This document shows positions 5,956-6,844 of a stretch of DNA of 6,844 nt, one piece after another. Numbering within the stretch: position 1 is the first letter of the stretch; every line of letters begins with the position of its first letter. The notes below the pieces were generated by a model. That model did not search any database. It was not told the DNA's origin and was given only the letters and a program-made list of their open reading frames with translations. Source of the stretch: Gammaproteobacteria bacterium (GTDB taxonomy: Bacteria > Pseudomonadota > Gammaproteobacteria > Pseudomonadales > Azotimanducaceae); assembly GCA_009840715.1 (NCBI GenBank), contig VXNE01000174.1:1-6844 (forward strand). Reading direction: 5' to 3'. The translations under genes were made by a program, and so were the position numbers.

Positions 5956-6844
5956 CTATCCGACCAGTTCACTCACGCACTCGCCAAAGACCTTGTCGTG
6001 GAACTCGATGTCCTCGGCCGTGACCTCGGGCGAGATCAATGCGAAGAAGCCGGGCGGGATGAGGATGCCTCGATTCGCGTAGAACGTGTGGAAGTACATG
6101 CCCGTCTCCGCCAGCCCCTGCAACCCGCGCCTCTCGGCCCGCTGTTCGGCGAAGTTCCTCGGTACGGCTTGGGAGAACCGGAGCACGACCCTGCAGCCGA
6201 GACAGTCAACGCGCCATGGCAGGTCAGCCGCCCTTATCACTTTCTCCATGCCATCGGCGATCCGCTCCGCCCCGGAGATCATGCGGTCGTACGCAGACTC
6301 CGTCATGACGTGCTCCAGGGTCGCCCTGAGTGCGGCGACCGCCAGCGCATTGCCGGACAGCGTGGTTCCAATGCCTTGCACGAAGTTCTTTTCGAACAGG
6401 GGCAGGGCCTGGTCCGCAACCTCCTGGCTGAGGCCCATGACCGAAGCGGGGATCCCGCTGGCGATCCCCTTCCCCAGGACGAAGATATCCGGCTCGAGGT
6501 TCCAGAGACGCGTAAAGCCTCCCGCGCCGGCAACGATGTTATGGGTCTCGTCAATGATGAGCAGGGTATCGAAACGGCGGGTCAGCTCCCGTAATCCCTC
6601 ATGGAAGCCTGGGTCAGGGGGATAAACGGACATCTGCGCAAGCACCGGCTCCGTGATCACACAGGCTACATCCCGGGGGGACAACGCCTGCTCCAGTGCT
6701 TCGAGGTCATTGAACTCGACCACCCGCGTCCTCAGCTCGGGGTCAGGCAACGCGCCTATGCCATACGAGGAGCCACCGTAGGGATCGGTGATCATCTTGC
6801 CATCCACGACGGTGACCAGCGTTTCGTCCACGGTACCGTGGTAG
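5956..6844 (-). CDS. Class III PLP aminotransferase, glutamate-1-semialdehyde-aminomutase-like, N-terminus cut by window edge
   Basis: PLP-dependent fold-type I enzyme. The frame stays open past a possible GTG at 6831 to the window edge, reading YHGTVDETLV, an internal motif of the family (the YHG block that helps bind the cofactor phosphate). The true start therefore lies outside, with roughly 130-150 residues missing. Visible hallmarks in order are: the TEPVLAQ segment; IIDETHNI with the aspartate that pairs with the PLP ring nitrogen; FVLGKGIASGIP with the Schiff-base lysine (codon 6471-6469); GTTLSGNALAVAAL; and the C-terminal domain with NRGILIPP, ending at TAG 5958-5956. The relation is to GSA-aminomutase-like transaminases, but no heme gene is nearby. 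The DETH motif and catabolic neighbours favour a transaminase acting on an amine or amino acid. It could be cotranscribed with the symporter. The exact substrate cannot be read from sequence. Confidence 0.92.
   Translation of the reverse strand, partial: YHGTVDETLVTVVDGKMITDPYGGSSYGIGALPDPELRTRVVEFNDLEALEQALSPRDVACVITEPVLAQMSVYPPDPGFHEGLRELTRRFDTLLIIDETHNIVAGAGGFTRLWNLEPDIFVLGKGIASGIPASVMGLSQEVADQALPLFEKNFVQGIGTTLSGNALAVAALRATLEHVMTESAYDRMISGAERIADGMEKVIRAADLPWRVDCLGCRVVLRFSQAVPRNFAEQRAERRGLQGLAETGMYFHTFYANRGILIPPGFFALISPEVTAEDIEFHDKVFGECVSELVG

Overview
The window is GC-rich, tightly packed bacterial DNA from a Gram-negative organism. The main evidence is a full-length TonB-dependent outer-membrane receptor, which requires an outer membrane, and a periplasmic-type esterase with an apparent Tat signal. 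Sequence style (TonB box EEILVTAERR, GPH-type symporter, EstB-like hydrolase) resembles catabolic loci of free-living Proteobacteria such as sphingomonads, caulobacters or environmental/marine gammaproteobacteria. The exact lineage cannot be fixed from the sequence alone.

Layout, left to right. Positions 1-800 (minus) hold the N-terminal two thirds of an EstB-like, serine beta-lactamase-fold hydrolase that runs off the left edge. It lies 31 bp downstream of a TonB-dependent receptor (832-3162, minus), so the two probably share a transcript. A 119-bp divergent regulatory region (3163-3281) separates the receptor from a plus-strand alpha/beta-hydrolase esterase (3282-4274). This region contains a perfect 13-bp dyad lying across weak promoter-like -10 elements on both strands. 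The esterase meets a minus-strand GPH-family sugar:cation symporter (4290-5807, TTG start with a strong Shine-Dalgarno) tail to tail, with only 15 bp between stop codons. Upstream of the symporter, after a 148-bp gap, is a class III PLP aminotransferase of the glutamate-1-semialdehyde-aminomutase-like group (5956-6844, minus), cut by the right edge at its N-terminal side.

How the genes may work together (inference): the receptor brings a ligand across the outer membrane and the Tat-exported esterase trims it in the periplasm. The GPH symporter moves a sugar-like product across the inner membrane, and the cytoplasmic EstB-like hydrolase and the aminotransferase process the products. This reads as a small uptake-and-degradation locus for an ester-linked, possibly sugar- or amine-containing compound. 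No gene here names the substrate. No RNA gene, CRISPR array, insertion sequence or phage gene was seen.
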